Source: Aplectana chamaeleonis
Lineage: Eukaryota > Nematoda > Chromadorea > Rhabditida > Cosmocercidae
Assembly: GCA_029168955.1 (NCBI GenBank)
Contig: JAPDOI010000694.1
Coordinates: 1-64,000 of the forward strand
Length of the DNA: 64,000 nucleotides
Direction of reading: 5' to 3'
The stretch's first letter is position 1, and each line of letters opens with the position of its first letter. Positions 33,621-46,300 of the stretch are shown piece by piece. The position numbers and the translations under genes were made by a program. Under the pieces are notes generated by a model. That model was not told the origin of the DNA and ran no database searches. It was given only the letters and a program-made list of their open reading frames with translations.

Positions 33621-34073
33621 ACTTCCCCGAAGCACGTCCCATTCTGTGTGATCAATGAACGAGCCCGATTCTTCCATTTATTCCATGTTCATGCTTAAGA
33701 GGAACGGGAATGAGCGATGTCCCTACTCAGACAAACTCACGGCTCGTCCGCGGCGGCAGATGAGCTTTCCGGACGGTCCGCGGCGCTTGGCGGCTGATCC
33801 GCGGCACGATTGATAGTGGGACGGTCAAACGGCCGATCCGCGGCGCTGTTTGTTCTCGAGGGGGTGGCTCCGGGGCGCACCGCCAATCCACCATCTCAAT
33901 ACTGATCGATGAAAAGCAGCCACATATATTTTTGAGTTGTTTTTGGATTGAACGACTCCACCACCTCATTCCCCGCAGTCTTAGACAATTTTCCAGCCGC
34001 TGACTTCGAATTTATCGTATTTGTAACTTCTTCAAACCGTTATATCTACATGCACGCTAATTATTCTTTCTAG

Positions 34074-34115
34074 ATGCCATCGCAACAACTTCTAGGGCAG
34101 AAAAAACTCCCGATG
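34074..34115 (+). other. Exon-like 42-nt sequence, plus copy
   Basis: After TTTCTTTCTAG comes ATG and 14 codons (MPSQQLLGQKKLPM), then the consensus donor GTAAGT. The start right after a splice acceptor suits a first exon receiving a trans-spliced leader, common in nematodes. A related copy lies inverted at 34390-34431. Function is unknown; it may be a captured gene fragment. Confidence 0.35.
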
Positions 34116-34389
34116 GTAAGTAAATTTTCATATTCTCGTTCATTTTTGAGATTCTCTGATTTTGTTTTTTTTTCTCATTCAAATAATTTTCATGATTGTT
34201 TGGTTTGGTAATTCTCCTCATGTTTTTTTTTCAAGAATAGTTCCGGTTCGATACCGACTTTGATCGATTTCGGCATGAAACCAGATCTACCCTAGAAAAC
34301 CAAACAATCATATAAATCACTGGAATGTAAGGAAGGAAAACAAAAAGAGAGAATTACAAAAATAAACGTGAAAATGAAAAATTACCTAC

Positions 34390-34431
34390 CACCGTGAATT
34401 TTTTCTCCCCTAGAAGTTGTTGCGGAGCCAT
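34390..34431 (-). other. Exon-like 42-nt sequence, minus copy
   Basis: The mirror of the plus copy: acceptor TCCTTCCAG, ATG, 14 codons (MAPQQLLGEKKFTV), donor GTAGGT. Same length and same phase as the plus copy, differing at about 8 of 42 positions. It lies in sense orientation within the slingshot intron, so it could act as a cassette exon; there is no evidence that it does. Confidence 0.35.
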
Positions 34432-34754
34432 CTGGAAGGATACAATTGGTGTGCATGTAGATATAATACTTTAATATATGAAGAAACACAGAAGGACGGG
34501 TCTGGTCACAGAAGCCAAGAAAATTGAAGAAAATGAAAAAACACCTACAATCAGCTTATCGGCTGCAGCGCCGGAATATCGTCCGGCTCGAGGCGCGGGC
34601 GGCCGCGAAGGGTCTCAATACGCAATTGCGGAGGGGAATTTGACGCAGAGGAGTGGAATTTGACGCAGAGAAGCACAGTACATGAACTCTGTTTCCATCG
34701 AGTGGGATATTCTAGTAGAGCACCACTCCCAATTAGATGGAAACAGTCAGTTCG

Positions 34755-35412
34755 CCCACCCCCAATCGACTCATTGGCCGTGAGACAGATTTCGGCATTG
34801 TTGCACGCTCTTCGCGCTGGCGTTCTTATCTCCTCGAAAGCATCAGTATCACAATTTCGCAGGAGTTGCTCTACCGTACGACTTATTTTCAGAGGTAGAA
34901 CAGCTCAATTTACATGTAGAACTGGTTTTCGATGTGCATTCGTAGACTTGATCAGTTCATGGCATATTGCAATGCATGCCCATGGTAACACAAACAACTG
35001 ATTGTGCAATAACTATGTGTTACAGGTCTTCAGTCTAAACTAATATTACAAAGTTGTTGCTTAAGAGTCATAAAATATGAGCTCTCGATTTCGAGAATTT
35101 AAAGCTCATGATCATACATTAATCATTTGTTCATAATCATAATTATACATCACCGATGTCTAAAAGATTGCAATAAAATATAATATTTTCACAATACTTC
35201 AGCGATACATGTCACAGTTGTACAGCTAAACTATCGAAACCAGTTATGCATGTTAGTCGAGCTGTTCTACTCTTGAAATTAGCTCTTACGATGGAGAAAT
35301 CCTGCAAAATTGTGATATTGAGGCTTTTCTGAGAGTATGGGAATGCTAGCGCGAAAAGCGTACTCCAATGCCAAAATCTGTCCCACGGCCAATGAGTCGG
35401 TTGGGGTGGGCT
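34755..35412. repeat. Inverted duplication, ~180-bp arms
   Basis: 34755-34935 recurs inverted at 35228-35412 with clear but imperfect identity (shared GACTCATTGGCCGTG, TTTTCGCGCTAGC-like and TAGAACAGCTC blocks). The spacer of about 290 bp is AT-rich without features. Frames in the two arms give related peptides (RTAQFTCRTGF and RTARLTCITGF), but no known protein. Confidence 0.7.
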
Positions 35413-35429
35413 GGATAACAATATTCAAA

Positions 35430-35545
35430 AGGACTGTCCGCGGCGGCTCTCAGGACGGCCCACGGCGCCTGCAGGACGATCCGCGGCGCCTGCAGGACGA
35501 TCCGCGGCGCTGGCAAGATGGTCCGCGGCGCATTGCCGGCGCATC
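35430..35545 (+). repeat. GC-rich minisatellite (GGACGATCCGCGGCGCCTGCA)
   Basis: Four to five tandem copies of a unit of about 22-25 bp around GATCCGCGGCGC, including near-identical ones at 35472-35515. Related single motifs occur at 33736-33850. It forms the inner part of the right end of the 1.9-kb TIR element. Confidence 0.7.
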
Positions 35546-36360
35546 CGCGGCTTCGGTGAAGGATCGTCCGGTCGTCGGCCGGGGACGATCCTGCAAAAGC
35601 GCCGCGGATCGTCCTTGGGCTTGTCTGAGTATGATACGTGCGGAGAGGAGAATGGAGGCCACGCACATACCCACTGAGAAAGCGCAATATGTAGAATGTT
35701 ACGCTTTAAACCATGACAGTAAAATGACGAGGACGCAATAATAAAACGTGATAGACGTACGCTCGGTCTATTTTGTTCTTTTTTCGGGTGATAAATCTCC
35801 AAGCTGAAAAGAAAAACAGAGTCCGTCTTTGCCCACCAAGTCGGCAACAGAGTCAGGCATGGCCTTGTGACACGGGGTCCAGCGGGGTGACGACCGGACT
35901 CAAAGGGGGAGGGTGGGAATCGAGAAAAATTCAGACGGTGATTTGTGAACTTTGAGAGAGGGTCGTAAAAGTTTTGGACTAAATTCTCACCTAGGAAGGG
36001 GGAGAGGAAATATCCACTCGTCATCAGAAAATGGGGGGGGGGCGTGATTCCGCCAATTTCGGCGCAAAGCCCTCCTAGACACTATTGTGTTCTTCGGGAC
36101 TGCGGGATCCCCCCTCCCCGCAAATTTCGCCCCAAAAAGGAGGTAGCCTCAGCTCAATCACACGACCAGGGCTAACCTACAGAAACGTGAGTCGATTAAC
36201 TACTCAGACTAACTCGCAGAAGCTACATAAAACTACACATATGCTTGTTTCTGGCCGAAGTATCACTGAATCTTCACATATTCTAAAAATAAAGTCTAAA
36301 AATAAAGGAATAGAACCCTAACAATAACAAGCAATAATGAATGAAAGTTGATCAAGAAAC

Positions 36361-36514
36361 CTTATTGGGAGTGATGCATTTTCTTCTTTTCTTCACATAA
36401 CACAGAGCGTGTTCCAGACTCCATCCATACTCTTTCATAGCGTATGCGATCACCGTTGATGAACTTCGACTGATTCCCTTTTTGCAATGCACTAGACAGA
36501 CTTTACCCGATTCT
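36361..36514 (-). CDS. Slingshot phosphatase, catalytic-loop exon
   Basis: Acceptor CCGTTTTTAG, donor AATAAG|GTTTCT. It encodes ESGKVCLVHCKKGISRSSST then VIAYAMKEYGWSLEHALCYV and KKRRKCITPNK. HCKKGISRS is the HCX5R signature of protein tyrosine/dual-specificity phosphatases, with catalytic Cys and Arg intact, so the enzyme should be active. The VIAYAMKEYGW stretch is nearly identical to what the Slingshot family has there. If the donor is not used, an in-frame TGA follows three codons later. The frame has no initiating Met, so ATG-based ORF calling does not reveal it. Confidence 0.92.
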
Positions 36515-36581
36515 CTAAAAACGGCAACATTTGTGATTCACATTTCACAGCATTAAAGAATTAAAAAACCGTGCGATTTAC

Positions 36582-36728
36582 TTTGCCTCCTTGATGAAAC
36601 TATAGGTAAGGTTCCAGTTGTTCAGGAGGTTGGTACTCGCTTCATCAGACACTGAGATCTTGACATACTTGAAATGCATCGGAAAGAAATTATCCACCTC
36701 GCGAGTCATATTCAAAATATATCCAACA
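36582..36728 (-). CDS. Slingshot phosphatase, catalytic-domain exon
   Basis: It encodes VGYILNMTREVDNFFPMHFK then YVKISVSDEAST and NLLNNWNLTYSFIKEAK. YILN.TRE.DNFFP is a Slingshot signature, and the Asp of SDEAST is the likely general acid of the phosphatase reaction. It is bounded by acceptor TCGTTCCAG (upstream intron 36729-36788) and donor GGCAAA|GTAAAT. The downstream intron, 36515-36581, is 67 bp. Confidence 0.92.
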
Positions 36729-36788
36729 CTGGAACGATAATTCAATATCGACTGAAAAACGATTTCCCCTTTCAATGCAAATACATAC
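36729..36788 (-). other. 60-bp stop-free intron in slingshot
   Basis: GTATGT...TTCCAG, 60 bp, exactly 20 codons with no in-frame stop, so a frame reads straight through it. Keeping it would insert KYVFALKGEIVFQSILNYRS-like residues between NQN and VGYIL, where the family has no insertion. Removing it gives LNQNNVGYILNMTRE, matching the family. An internal TTTTTCAG at 36752-36759 is an alternative acceptor that would break the alignment. Confidence 0.8.
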
Positions 36789-36913
36789 TTATTCTGATTA
36801 AGCTCATCCCAATTCGAAGCATTCCACTCCGTCCCAAGTAAAAGATATGGGAAAATACGACTCGGCTTATCCATTTGACCCAATATTACCAGCATTTCGC
36901 GATCGATGAAATC
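36789..36913 (-). CDS. Slingshot phosphatase, exon before catalytic core
   Basis: Acceptor TTGTCAG, donor AATAA|GTATGT. It encodes DFIDREMLVILGQMDKPSRI then FPYLLLGTEWNASNWDELNQN. The patterns FID.EML.ILGQMD.P and LG.EWNASN..EL are diagnostic of Slingshot rather than of other dual-specificity phosphatases. It begins in phase 0, compatible with the distant exon at 60227-60346. Confidence 0.92.
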
Positions 36914-36980
36914 CTGACAACATTGCATTAGGAGGCAAGGACCAGAAAATACTATAGTTGGAACACTTCGTCCCTAATCG

Positions 36981-37003
36981 CTCCAGCCGCGAAGCGGCTG
37001 GAG
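36981..37003. other. Perfect 10-bp hairpin with GAA loop
   Basis: CTCCAGCCGC, loop GAA, GCGGCTGGAG. It lies in the long slingshot intron close to the catalytic exons. It may be a MITE remnant; no role is assigned. Confidence 0.7.
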
Positions 37004-37339
37004 AGCTTTGGTTTTGCCTGGCACTTGTGATCACTTAGATTTTGGTAAAGTAGTTAATAAAACCTGTAAAACAAATTTTCTAGAGATTTCCTTCTGGATA
37101 TAAGTGAGAGAGTCTAGAAGACACACGCTGACAAAATTTGAGCCAAATCGATTGAAAATTAACAAAGTTAGATCGGCGGAAGCTTAGCAAAAATTCGCGT
37201 TTTTTCTTGTAACGCGTCCCCTCGTGTCCCTGTTCTTCGTTCCTCGTTTCTCGTTCCTCGTTCCTGCCACTAGCCACTGCCAGTGGCCACTGCCAGGCGA
37301 TCAGTTGGGCAGGTAGGTAAGTTGGTATGTGGACAGATA
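37004..37339. other. Intron sequence before satellite
   Basis: Contains a pyrimidine-rich run of TTCCTCG/TTTCTCG repeats near 37225-37262 and CCACTGCCAG repeats near 37268-37300. A 65-codon minus frame here is low-complexity and not a gene. Confidence 0.5.
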
Positions 37340-40300
37340 TGATTAACTACTCACTTACTTTAACATTAACTACTTTACTTCTTACTGCTTATCATATCAA
37401 GTGATAATATCAGTTGGTAGATCAACTCGCTAAAACACGTCGTAAACTGTACTTTTCGATGGGAAGGGACAGGGAAGTGACTAACAAGTTTGTTACCTAC
37501 TGTTTCACATTAACTACTTTACTTCTCACTGCTTATCATATCAAGTGATACTATCAGTTGGTAGACCGAATCGTTAAAACACGTTGTAGGCTTTACTTTT
37601 CGATGAGAAGGGACAGGGAAAGTGACTAACAAGTTTGTTACCTACTGTTTCAGATTAACTACTTTACTTCTTACTGCTTATCATATCAAGTGATACTATC
37701 AGTTGGTAGATCAAATCGCTAAAACACGTCGTAGGCTGTTTTTCGATGGGAAGGGACAGGGGAAGTGACTAACAAGTTTGTTACCTACTGTTTCACATTA
37801 ACTACTTTACTTCTTACTGCTTATCATATCAAGTGATATTATCAGTTGGTAGACCAAATCGCTAAAACACGTCGTAGGCTGTACTTTTCGATGGGAAGGG
37901 ACTGGGGAAGTGACTAACAAGTTTGTTACCTACTGTTTCACATTAACTACTTAACTTCTTACTGCTTATCATATCAAGTGATACTATCAGTTGGTCGATC
38001 AAATCGCTAAAACACGTCGTAGGCTGTACTTTCTCGTAGGGAAGGGACAGAGCAAGTGACTAACAGGTTTGTTACCTACTGTTTCAGATTAACTACTTTA
38101 CTTCTTACTGCTTATCATATCAAGTGATATTATCAGTTGGTACATCAAATCGCTAAAACACGTCGTAGGCTATACTTTTCGATGGGAAGGGACAGGGGAA
38201 GTGACTAACAAGTTTGTTACCTACTGTTTCACATTAACTTCTTTACTTCTTACTGCTTATCATATCAAGTGATATTATCAGTTGGTAGATCAAATCGCTA
38301 AAACACGTCGTAGGCTGTACTTTTCGATGGGAAGGGACAGAGGAAGTGACTAACAAGTTTGTTACCTACTGTTTCACATTAACTACTTTACTTCTTACTG
38401 CTTATCATATCAAGTGATACTATCAGTTGGTAGATCAAATCGCTAAAACACCTTGTAGGCTGTACTTTTCGATGATAAGGGACAGGGAAAGTGACTAACA
38501 AGTTTGTTACCTACTGTTTCACATTAACTACTTTACTTCTTACTGCTTATCATATCAAGTGATACTATCAGTTGGTAGATCAAATCGCTAAAACACGTCG
38601 TAGGCTGTACTTTTCGATGGGAAGGGACAGGGGAAGTGACTAACAAGTTTGTTACCTACTGTTTCACATTAACTACTTTACTTCTTACTGCTTATCATAT
38701 CAAGTGATACTATCAGTTGGTAGATCAAATCGCTAAAACACGTCGTAGGCTGTACTTTTCGATGGGAAGGGACAGGGGAAGTGACTAACAAGTTTGTTAC
38801 CTACTGTTTCACATTAACTACTTTACTTCTTACTGCTTATCATATCAAGTGATATTATCAGTTGGTAGATCAAATCGCTAAAACACGTCGTAGGCTGTAC
38901 TTTTCGATGGGAAGGGACTGGGTAAGTGACTAACAAGTTTGTTACCTACTGTTTCACATTAACTACTTTACTTCTTACTGCTTACCATATCAAGTGATAT
39001 TATCAGTTGGTAGATCAAATCGCTAAAACACGTCGTAGGCTGTTTTTCGATGGGAAGGGACAGGGAAGTGACTAACAAGTTTGTTACCTACTGTTTCACA
39101 TTAACTACTTTACTTCTTACTGCTTATCATATCAAGTGATATTATCAGTTGGTAGATCAAATCGCTAAAACACGTCGTAGGCTGTACTTTTCGATGGGGA
39201 GGGACAGGGAAGTGACTAGCAAGTTTGTTACCTACTGTTTCACATTAACTACTTTACTTCTTACTGCTTATCATATCAAGTGATATTATCAGTTGGTAGA
39301 CCAAATCGCTAAAACACGTCGTAGGCTGTACTTTTCGATGGGGAGGGACAGGGGAAGTGACTAACAAGTTTGTTACCTACTGTTTCATATTAACTACTTT
39401 ACTTCTTACTGCTTATCATATCAAGTGATACTATCAGTTGGTAGACCAAATCGCTAAAACACGTCGTAGGCTGTACTTTTCGATGGGAAGGGACAGGGGA
39501 AGTGACTAACAAGTTTGTTACCTACTGTTTCATATTAACTACTTTACTTCTTACTGCTTATCATATCAAGTGATACTATCAGTTGGTAGACCAAATCGCT
39601 AAAACACGTCGTAGGCTGTACTTTTCGATGGGAAGGGACAGGGGAAGTGACTAACAAGTTTGTTACCTACTGTTTCTTATTAACTACTTTACTTCTTACT
39701 GCTTATCATATCAAGTGATATTATCAGTTGGTAGATCAAATCGCTAAAACACGTCGTAGGCTGTACTTTTCGAAGGGAAGGGACAGGGGAAGTGACTAAC
39801 AAGTTTGTTAACTACTGTTTCACATTAACTACTTTACTTCTCACTGCTTATCATATCAAGTGATACTATCAGTTGGTAGACCAAATCGCTAAAACACGTC
39901 GTAGGCTGTACTTTTCGATGGGAAGGGACAGGGAAGTGACTAACAAGTTTGTTACCTACTGTTTCACATTAACTACTTTACTTCTTACTGCTTATCATAT
40001 CAAGTGATATTATCAGTTGGTAGATCAAATCGCTAAAACACGTCGTAGGCTGTACTTTTCGATGGGGAGGGACAGGGAAGTGACTAACAAGTTTGTTACC
40101 TACTGTTTCACATTAACTACTTTACTTCTTACTGCTTATCATATCAAGTGATATTATCAGTTGGTAGATCAAATCGCTAAAACACGTCGTAGGCTGTACT
40201 TTTCGATGGGAAGGGACAGGGAAGTGACTAACAAGTTTGTTACCTACTGTTTCACATTAACTACTTTACTTCTTACTGCTTATCATATCAAGTGATACTA

Positions 40301-43300
40301 TCAGTTGGTAGATCAAATCGCTAAAACACGTCGTAGGCTGTACTTTTCGATGGGAAGGGACAGGGAAGTGACTAACAAGTTTGTTACCTACTGTTTCACA
40401 TTAACTTCTTTACTTCTTACTGCTTATCATATCAAGTGATACTATCAGTTGGTAGATCAAATCGCTAAAACACGTCGTAGGCTGTACTTTTCGATGGGAA
40501 GGGACAGGGGAAGTGACTAACAAGTTTGTTACCTACTGTTTCACATTAACTACTTTACTTCTTACTGCTTATCATATCAAGTGATATTATCAGTTGGTAG
40601 ACCAAATCGCTAAAACACGTCGTAGGCTGTACTTTTCGATGGGAAGGGACAGGGAAAGTGACTAACAAGTTTGTTACCTACTGTTTCACATTAACTACTT
40701 TACTTCTTACTGCTTATCATATCAAGTGATACTATCAGTTGGTAGATCAAATCGCTAAAACACGTCGTAGGCTGTACTTTTCGATGGGAAGGGACAGGGG
40801 AAGTGACTAACAAGTTTGTTACCTACTGTTTCACATTAACTACTTTACTTCTTACTGCTTATCATATCAAGTGATATTATCAGTTGGTAGATCAAATCGC
40901 TAAAACACGTCGTAGGCTGTACTTTTCGATGGGAAGGGACAGGGGAAGTGACTAACAAGTTTGTTACCTACTGTTTCACATCAACTACTTTACTTCTTAC
41001 TGCTTATCATATCATGTGATACTATCAGTTGGTAGATCAAATCGCTAAAACACGTCGTAGGCGGTACTTTTCGATGGGAAGGGACAGGGAAGTGACTAAA
41101 GAGTTTGTTACCTACTGTTTCACATTAACTACTTTACTTCTTACTGCTTATCATATCAAGTGATATTATCAGTTGGTAGATCAAATCGCTAAAACACGTC
41201 GTGGGCTGTACTTTTCGATGGGAAGGGACAGGGGAAGTGACTAACAAGTTTGTTACCTACTGTTTCACATTAACTACTTTACTTCTTACTCCTTATCATA
41301 TCAAGTCATACTATCAGTTCGTAGATCAAATCGCTAAAACACGTCGTAGGCTGTACTTTTCGATGGGAAGGGACAGGGAAGTGACTAACAAGTTTGTTAC
41401 CTACTGTTTCACATTAACTACTTTACTTCTTACTGCTTATCATATCAAGTGATATTATCAGTTGGTAGATCAAATCGCTAAAACACGTCGTAGGCTGTAC
41501 TTTTCGATGGGAAGGGACAGGGGAAGTGACTAACAAGTTTGTTACCTACTGTTTCATATTAACTACTTTACTTCTTACTGCTTATCATATCAAGTGATAC
41601 TATCAGTTGGTAGATCAAATCGCTAAAACACGTGGTAGGCTGTACTTTTCAATGGGAAGGGACAGGGGAAGTGACTAACAAGTTTGTTACCTACTGTTTC
41701 ACATTAACTACTTTACTTCTTACTGCTTATCATATCAAGTGATATTATCAGTTGGTAGACCAAATCGCTAAAACACGTCGTAGGCTGTACTTTTCGATGG
41801 GAAGGGACAGGGGAAGTGACTAACAAGTTTGTTACCTACTGTTTCACATTAACTACTTTACTTCTTACTGCTTATCATATCAAGTGATACTATCAGTTGG
41901 TAGACCAAATCGCTAAAACACGTCGTAGGCTGTACTTTTCGATGGGGAGGGACAGGGGAAGTGACTAACAAGTTTGTTACCTACTGTTTCATATTAACTA
42001 CTTTACTTCTTACTGCTTATCATATCAAGTGATATTATCAGTTGGTAGATCAAATCGCTAAAACACGTCGTAGGCTGTACTTTTCGATGGGAAGGGACAG
42101 GGGAAGTGACTAACAAGTTTGTTACCTACTGTTTCATATTAACTACTTTACTTCTTACTGCTTATCATATCAAGTGATACTATCAGTTGGTAGACCAAAT
42201 CGCTAAAACACGTCGTAGGCTGTACTTTTCGATGGGAAGGGACAGGGGAAGTGACTAACAAGTTTGTTACCTACTGTTTCACATTAACTACTTTACTTCT
42301 TACTGCTTATCATATCAAGTGATACTATCAGTTGGTAGATCAAATCGCTAAAACACGTCGTAGGCTGTACTTTTCGATGGGGAGGGACAGGGAAGTGACT
42401 AACAAGTTTGTTACCTACTGTTTCACATTAACTACTTTACTTCTTACTGCTTATCATATCAAGTGATATTATCAGTTGGTAGATCAAATCGCTAAAACAC
42501 GTCGTAGGCTGTACTTTTCGATGGGGAGGGACAGGGAAGTGACTAACAAGTTTGTTACCTACTGTTTCACATTAACTACTTTACTTCTTACTGCTTATCA
42601 TATCAAGTGATACTATCAGTTGGTAGATCAAATCGCTAAAACACGTCGTAGGCTGTATTTTTCGATGGGGAGGGACAGGGAAGTGACTAACAAGTTTGTT
42701 ACCTACTGTTTCACATTAACTACTTTACTTCTTACTGCTTATCATATCAAGTGATACTATCAGTTGGTAGATCAAATCGCTAAAACACGTCGTAGGCTGT
42801 ATTTTTCGATGGGGAGGGACAGGGAAGTGACTAACAAGTTTGTTACCTACTGTTTCACATTAACTACTTTACTTCTTACTGCTTATCATATCAAGTGATA
42901 CTATCAGTTGGTAGATCAAATCGCTAAAACACGTCGTAGGCTGTACTTTTCGATGGGAAGGGACTGGGAAGTGACTAACAAGTTTGTTACCTACTGTTTC
43001 ACATTAACTACTTTACTTCTTACTGCTTATCATATCAAGTGATACTATCAGTTGGTAGATCAAATCGCTAAAACACGTCGTAGGCTGTACTTTTCGATGG
43101 GGAGGGACAGGGGAAGTGACTAACAAGTTTGTTACCTACTGTTTCACATTAACTACTTTACTTCTTACTGCTTATCATATCAAGTGATATTATCAGTTGG
43201 TAGATCAAATCGCTAAAACACGTCGTAGGCTGTACTTTTCGATGGGAAGGGACAGGGGAAGTGACTAACAAGTTTGTTACCTACTGTTTCACATTAACTA

Positions 43301-46300
43301 CTTTACTTCTTACTGCTTATCATATCAAGTGATACTATCAGTTGGTAGATCAAATCGCTAAAACACGTCGTAGGCTGTACTTTTCGATGGGAAGGGACAG
43401 GGAAGTGACTAACAAGTTTGTTACCTACTGTTTCAGATTAACTACTTTACTTCTTACTGCTTATCATATCAAGTGATATTATCAGTTGGTAGATCAAATC
43501 GCTAAAACACGTCGTAGGCTGTACTTTTCGATGGGGAGGGACAGGAAGTGACTAACAAGTTTGTTACCTACTGTTTCACATTAACTACTTTACTTCTTAC
43601 TGCTTATCATATCAAGTGATACTATCAGTTGGTAGATCAAATCGCTAAAACACGTCGTAGGCTGTACTTTTCGATGGGAAGGGACAGGGAAGTGACTAAC
43701 AAGTTTGTTACCTACTGTTTCACATTAACTACTTTACTTCCTACTGCTTATCATATCAAGTGATACTGTCAGTTGGTCGATCAAATCCCTAAAACACGTC
43801 GTAGACTGTACTTTTCGATGGGAAGGGACAGGGAAGTGACTAGCAAGTTTGTTACCTACTGTTTCACATTAACTACTTTTCTTCTTACTGCTTATCGTAT
43901 CAAGTGATACTATCAGTTGGTAGATCAAATCGCTAAAGGACGTCGTAGGCTGTACTTTTCGATGGGAAGGGACAGGGGAAGTGACTAACAGGTTTGTTAC
44001 CTACTGTTTCAGATTAACTACTTTACTTCTTACTGCTTATCATATCAAGTGATACTATTAGTTGGTAGATCAAATCGCTTAAACACGTCGTAGGCTGTAC
44101 TTTTCGATGGGAAGGGACAGGGGAAGTGATTAACAAGTTTGTTACCTACTGTTTCACATTAACTACTTTACTTCTCACTGCTTATCATATCAAGTGATAT
44201 TATCAGTTGGTAGACCAAATCGCTAAAACACATCGTAGGCTGTACTTTTCGATGGGAAGGGACAGGGGAAGTGATTAACAAGTTTGTTACCTACTGTTTC
44301 ACATTAACTACTTTACTTCTCACTGCTTATCATATCAAGTGATATTATCAGTTGGTAGACCAAATCGCTAAAACACATCGTAGGCTGTACTTTTCGATGG
44401 GAAGGGACTGGGGAAGTGACTAACAAGTTTGTTACCTACTGTTTCACATTAACTACTTTACTTCTTACTGATTATCATATCAAGTGATACTATCAGTTAG
44501 TCGATCAAATCGCTAAAACACGTCGTAGGCTGTACTTTTCGATGGGAAGGGACAGGGGAAGTGACTAGCAAGTTTGTTACCTACTGTTTCACATTAACTA
44601 CTTTTTTTCTTACTGCTTATCATATCAAGTGATACTATCAGTTGGTAGATCAAATAGCTAAAACACGTCGTAGGCTGTACTTTCGATGGGAAGGGACAGG
44701 GGAAGTGACTAACAAGTTTGTTACCTACTGTTTCACATTAACTACTTTACTTCTTACTGCTTATCATATCAAGTGATATTATCAGTTGCTAGATGAAATC
44801 GCTAAAACACGTCGTAGGCTGTACTTTTCGATGGGAAGGGACAGGGGAAGTGACTAACAAGTTTGTTACCTACTGTTTCACATTAACTACTTTACTTCTT
44901 ACTGCTTATCATATCAAGTGATATTATCAGTTGGTAGATCAAATCGCTAAAACACGTCGTAGGCTGTACTTTTCGATGGGAAGGGACTGGGGAAGTGACT
45001 AACAAGTTTGTTACCTACTGTTTCACATTAACTACTTTACTTCTTACTGCTTATCATATCAAGTGATACTATCAGTTGGTAGATCAAATCGCTAAAACAC
45101 GTCGTAGGCTGTACTTTTCGATGGGGAGGGACAGGGAAGTGACTAACAAGTTTGTTACCTACTGTTTCACATTAACTACTTTACTTCTTACTGCTTATCA
45201 TATCAAGTGATACTATCAGTTGGTAGATCAAATCGCTAAAACACGTCGTAGGCTGTACTTTTCGATGGGGAGGGACAGGGAAGTGACTAACAAGTTTGTT
45301 ACCTACTGTTTCACATTAACTACTTTACTTCTTACTGCTTATCATATCAAGTGATACTATCAGTTGGTAGATCAAATCGCTAAAACACGTCGTAGGCTGT
45401 ACTTTTCGATGGGAAGGGACAGGGAAGTGACTAACAAGTTTGTTACCTACTGTTTCACATTAACTACTTTACTTCTTACTGCTTATCATATCAAGTGATA
45501 TTATCAGTTGGTAGATCAAATCGCTAAAACACGTCGTAGGCTGTACTTTTCGATGGGAAGGGACAGGGAAGTGACTAACAAGTTTGTTCCCTACTGTTTC
45601 ACATTAACTACTTTACTTCTTACTGCTTATCATATCAAGTGATACTATCAGTTGGTAGATCAAATCGATAAAACACGTCGTAGGCTGTACTTTTCGATGG
45701 GGAAAGACAGGAAAGTGACTAACAAGTTTGTTACCTACTGTTTCACATTAACTACTTTACTTCTTACTGCTTATCATATCAAGTGATACTATCAGTTGGT
45801 AGACCAAATCGCTAAAACACGTCGTAGGCTGTACTTTTCGATGGGAAGGGACAGGGGAAGTGACTAACAAGTTTGTTACCTACTGTTTCACATTAACTAC
45901 TTTACTTCTTACTGCTTATCATATCAAGTGATATTATCAGTTGGTAGATCAAATCGCTAAAACACGTCGTAGGCTGTACTTTTCGATGGGAAGGGACAGG
46001 GGAAGTGACTAACAAGTTTGTTACCTACTGTTTCACATTAACTACTTTACTTCTTACTGCTTATCATATCAAGTGATACTATCAGTTGGTAGATCAAATC
46101 GCTAAAACACGTCGTAGGCTGTACTTTTCGATGGGAAGGGACAGGGGAAGTGACTAACAAGTTTGTTACCTACTGTTTCATATTAACTACTTTACTTCTT
46201 ACTGCTTATCATATCAAGTGATATTATCAGTTGGTAGATCAAATCGCTAAAACACGTCGTAGGCTGTACTTTTCGATGGGAAGGGACAGGGGAAGTGACT

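Larger units (their letters stand above)
34025..34488. repeat. Palindrome with inverted mini-exons
   Basis: Arms of about 200 bp mirror each other, starting at TTATATCTACATGCAC (about 34040) and its inverted copy near 34450-34467, through the mini-exons, to CATGATTGTTTGG near the centre. Identity is high enough for a strong hairpin in RNA. Confidence 0.75.
33724..35631. mobile_element. 1.9-kb TIR element inside slingshot intron
   Basis: TACTCAGACAAACTCACGGC at the left and the mirrored TACTCAGACAAGCCCAAGGA at the right define inverted ends; both continue inward into repeated TCCGCGGCGC motifs. Inside are an inverted pair of mini-exons (34074-34431) and an inverted duplication (34755-35412). 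No transposase is seen. The target duplication is unclear. The whole element lies within the 3.4-kb terminal intron of slingshot. Confidence 0.65.

Noticed and set aside
33159..33698. 179-codon plus frame
   Set aside because: It lies over GC-rich inverted repeats with equally long frames on the other strand; no recognisable domain.
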